Assembly (NCBI GenBank): GCA_049602715.1
Contig: JBMYRX010000019.1
Coordinates: 1 to 34,328 of the forward strand
From: GCA-2697345 sp049602715
GTDB lineage: Bacteria > Pseudomonadota > Alphaproteobacteria > Rhodobacterales > Rhodobacteraceae
DNA: 34,328 nt
Reading direction: 5' to 3'
Position numbers and translations under genes: made by a program. Below, piece after piece: positions 32,441-34,328 of this stretch. The number at the start of each line of letters is the position of its first letter. The first letter of the stretch is position 1. Below the pieces are notes generated by a model. The model ran no database searches and had not been told where the DNA came from. It saw nothing but the letters and a program-made list of their open reading frames with translations.

Positions 32441-33886
32441 ATGGGGAGTGGTTTAGTTTCAGCCGCCTATATTGGCGCTACAGTTTTGTTTATATTGTCA
32501 CTTGGTGGACTATCAAATGAAGAGAGTGCTAAGAGAGCTGTTTGGTATGGTATAGTTGGTATGGCAGTCGCCGTTTTGGTAACTGTATTCGGGCCGGGCG
32601 TCTATAATGTGTTTCTGATCCTGGCCGCAATAACTGCTGGCTCTTATGCTGGGTATTACATTTCTGGAAAAGTTCAAATGACTGAAATGCCTCAATTAGT
32701 AGCTGCCCTGCATTCGTTTGTTGGGTTAGCAGCGGTGTTTATTGGGTTAAATGCTGATATTATGCTATCCAGCGTCAACGATCTCCGAAATTCTGGAACA
32801 GATATGTCAAAGCTAACCTTAACAGGATTTGAAAAAAAGTTATGGTTCAAGAGTAGTTTAGAGATAACGATTTTAAAAGGAGAAGTTTTCTTAGGAATAT
32901 TTATAGGTGCAATAACATTTACGGGGTCACTAGTTGCCTTTGGGAAACTGGCTGGCAAAATCGACGGTTCTCCAAAAAAACTTTTAGGTGGTCATTATCT
33001 AAATGCTGCAGCACTGATTTTATGTTTGTTACTTGGCTGGATGTATCTTGATGAAAGCGGAATCTGGACAATGCTTTTGGTCACTCTGGTTGCTGGTTTT
33101 ATTGGCTGGCATTTAATTATGGGTATTGGCGGAGCTGATATGCCAGTAGTAGTTTCGATGTTAAATAGTTATTCGGGTTGGGCAGCAGCTGCCATTGGTT
33201 TTACACTTGGTAATGATCTTTTAATTGTTACTGGTGCTCTAGTAGGGTCTTCTGGTGCTATCTTAAGTTATATAATGTGCAAGGCTATGAACAGAAAATT
33301 CGTTTCAGTTATCCTTGGAGGTTTTGGGGGGGAAGTCGGCCCACAGATGGCAGTCGAAGGAGAGCAAATAGCAATTGACGCTAATGGAGTTGCAAGTGCT
33401 CTAAACGATGCGAGCAGTGTTATAATTATACCTGGTTATGGAATGGCAGTCGCACAAGCCCAGCAAGCCGTTGCAGCTTTAGTAAATAAATTAAGGGGTA
33501 AACAAATAAATGTACGTTTCGCTATCCATCCCGTGGCTGGAAGATTACCTGGTCATATGAATGTGTTATTGGCTGAAGCTAAAGTTCCCTATGATATCGT
33601 TCTTGAAATGGATGAAATAAATGAAGACTTCCCTAATACAGATATTGTGATCGTTATTGGGTCTAACGATATCGTTAATCCTGCAGCTCAAGATGATCCT
33701 AATAGTCCAATAGCTGGTATGCCAGTACTTGAATGCTGGAAAGCAAAACAAGTGTTTGTTTCAAAACGAGGTCAGGGAACTGGTTACTCAGGTATCGAAA
33801 ACCCACTTTTTTATAAAGATAATACTAGGATGTTTTATGGTGACGCAAAAGTTTCTTTGGACTCGTTATTATCAAAGATCGATTAA
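32441..33886 (+). CDS. pntB: NAD(P) transhydrogenase subunit beta
   Basis: The 481-residue subunit has about nine membrane helices of domain II in its first 270 residues. NADP(H)-binding domain III follows from about 300: IIPGYGMAVAQAQ, HPVAGRLPGHMNVLLAEA, VIGSNDIVNPAA, and the closing KRGQGTGYSGIENPLFY segment over the bound nucleotide. It completes the inner-membrane complex with PntA. A short insertion at about residues 110-135 (NSGTDMSKLTLTGFEKKLW) lengthens the loop between two helices compared with E. coli PntB. The convergent ABC-transporter gene starts its 3' end 24 bases downstream, with no clear terminator between. Confidence 0.96.
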   Translation: MGSGLVSAAYIGATVLFILSLGGLSNEESAKRAVWYGIVGMAVAVLVTVFGPGVYNVFLILAAITAGSYAGYYISGKVQMTEMPQLVAALHSFVGLAAVFIGLNADIMLSSVNDLRNSGTDMSKLTLTGFEKKLWFKSSLEITILKGEVFLGIFIGAITFTGSLVAFGKLAGKIDGSPKKLLGGHYLNAAALILCLLLGWMYLDESGIWTMLLVTLVAGFIGWHLIMGIGGADMPVVVSMLNSYSGWAAAAIGFTLGNDLLIVTGALVGSSGAILSYIMCKAMNRKFVSVILGGFGGEVGPQMAVEGEQIAIDANGVASALNDASSVIIIPGYGMAVAQAQQAVAALVNKLRGKQINVRFAIHPVAGRLPGHMNVLLAEAKVPYDIVLEMDEINEDFPNTDIVIVIGSNDIVNPAAQDDPNSPIAGMPVLECWKAKQVFVSKRGQGTGYSGIENPLFYKDNTRMFYGDAKVSLDSLLSKID

Positions 33887-33910
33887 AATTTATTTTATGA
33901 GTTGAGTAAT

Positions 33911-34328
33911 TTAGTACCCACTCTCGGATGTTAACACAAAGTGACCTGGCGATGTTTCCTTGTAAACTGACGGTTCAGGTTTATGGCCAATTGGGTGTAT
34001 AGGTGAGGGGATAGGTTTGAAATTCAGATCTTTTTCTTGTTTCCGTTTCCTAGGGTCTGCGATTGGTACTGCCTTTATGAGTGCTTGTGTGTAAGCGTGC
34101 TGCGGATTTTCAAAAACAGACCCTCTGGGACCCATCTCTACAATTCGTCCCAAGTACATTACTCCGACTTGGTGACTAACCCGTTCTACTACAGCCATAT
34201 CATGACTTATGAATAGAAATGATAGACCTAATTCCGATTGAAGTTCCATCATAAGATTTAGTACTTGGGCTTGGACGGAAACGTCTAGTGCAGATACTGC
34301 TTCGTCAGCAATAATTAGCTTTGGATTT
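33911..34328 (-). CDS. oligopeptide/dipeptide-type ABC transporter ATPase, C-terminal part
   Basis: The frame is open to the window edge, so the gene is incomplete at its 5' end and only the last 138 codons are visible. Reading from 34327 gives NPKLIIADEAVSALDVSVQAQ, the Walker B and D loop of an Opp/Dpp-type ATPase (DEAVSALD in place of DEPTSALD), then LFISHDMAVVERVSHQVGVMYLGRIVE with the switch His. The C-terminal oligopeptide-transporter domain follows (NPQHAYTQALIKAVPIADPRKRK). The ATG at 34252 lies inside the ATPase domain and is not the start. It could be a single OppF/DppF or the second half of a fused GsiA-like ATPase; the missing part would decide. It would power import of peptides or related solutes. 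Confidence 0.92.
   Translation of the reverse strand, partial: NPKLIIADEAVSALDVSVQAQVLNLMMELQSELGLSFLFISHDMAVVERVSHQVGVMYLGRIVEMGPRGSVFENPQHAYTQALIKAVPIADPRKRKQEKDLNFKPIPSPIHPIGHKPEPSVYKETSPGHFVLTSESGY

Overview
The window is an AT-rich piece of bacterial chromosome that looks like a low-G+C marine alphaproteobacterium of the Rhodobacteraceae/Rhodobacterales type. Grounds for this are the gene families and their order: a propionyl-CoA carboxylase / methylmalonyl-CoA mutase cluster interleaved with a tiny lipoprotein and a DUF4174 protein; AI-2E transporter - HdaA - Ppk1 - Ppx; a short (446-residue) prolyl-tRNA synthetase next to LolC-LolD; Suv3-like helicase - S4 protein - 7Fe ferredoxin - CarD; and a two-subunit PntAB. 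The assignment rests on recognised families and synteny, not on a database search. All complete genes look intact. I see no transposase, integrase, phage gene, CRISPR array or recognisable defence locus.

Layout. 1-55: 3'-truncated tRNA-Gly(GCC), minus strand. 215-2190: ytoQ-like gene facing a minus-strand pair (DjlA-like J-domain protein, then CpdA-like phosphodiesterase). 2387-5596: folate salvage cyclo-ligase, YmdB-type phosphoesterase, YebC and an EamA permease, all plus strand. 5621-6853: Bcr/CflA-type MFS exporter on the minus strand. 7024-14094: propionate module, consisting of pccB, a 38-residue lipoprotein, an unrecognised 116-residue protein, pccA, a secreted DUF4174 protein on the opposite strand, and methylmalonyl-CoA mutase. 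14118-19678: AI-2E-type permease, HdaA, ppk1, ppx. 19769-23135: proS, lolC, lolD. 23142-24364: alpha/beta hydrolase and SCP2-domain protein, minus strand. 24625-28819: helicase, S4 protein, ferredoxin, CarD. 28855-30725: divergent cobS and cobT. 30857-33886: pntA, pntB. 33911-34328: end of an oligopeptide-type ABC ATPase, minus strand, running off the window.

How it fits together. PccA/PccB carboxylate propionyl-CoA to methylmalonyl-CoA and the mutase makes succinyl-CoA with adenosylcobalamin. CobS and CobT, about 15 kb away, complete the lower-ligand assembly of that cofactor. Ppk1 and Ppx make and degrade polyphosphate. HdaA should turn off DnaA after replication. LolC-LolD export lipoproteins, which could include the small one in the pcc cluster.

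I found no clear unknown system. The best leads are the three unexplained small proteins built into the propionate cluster, a perfect 30-bp palindrome behind the lipoprotein gene, a possible propionate-regulator site ahead of pccB, and a hairpin that covers the ribosome binding site of the folate cyclo-ligase gene. No gene-free stretch exceeds about 260 bases.
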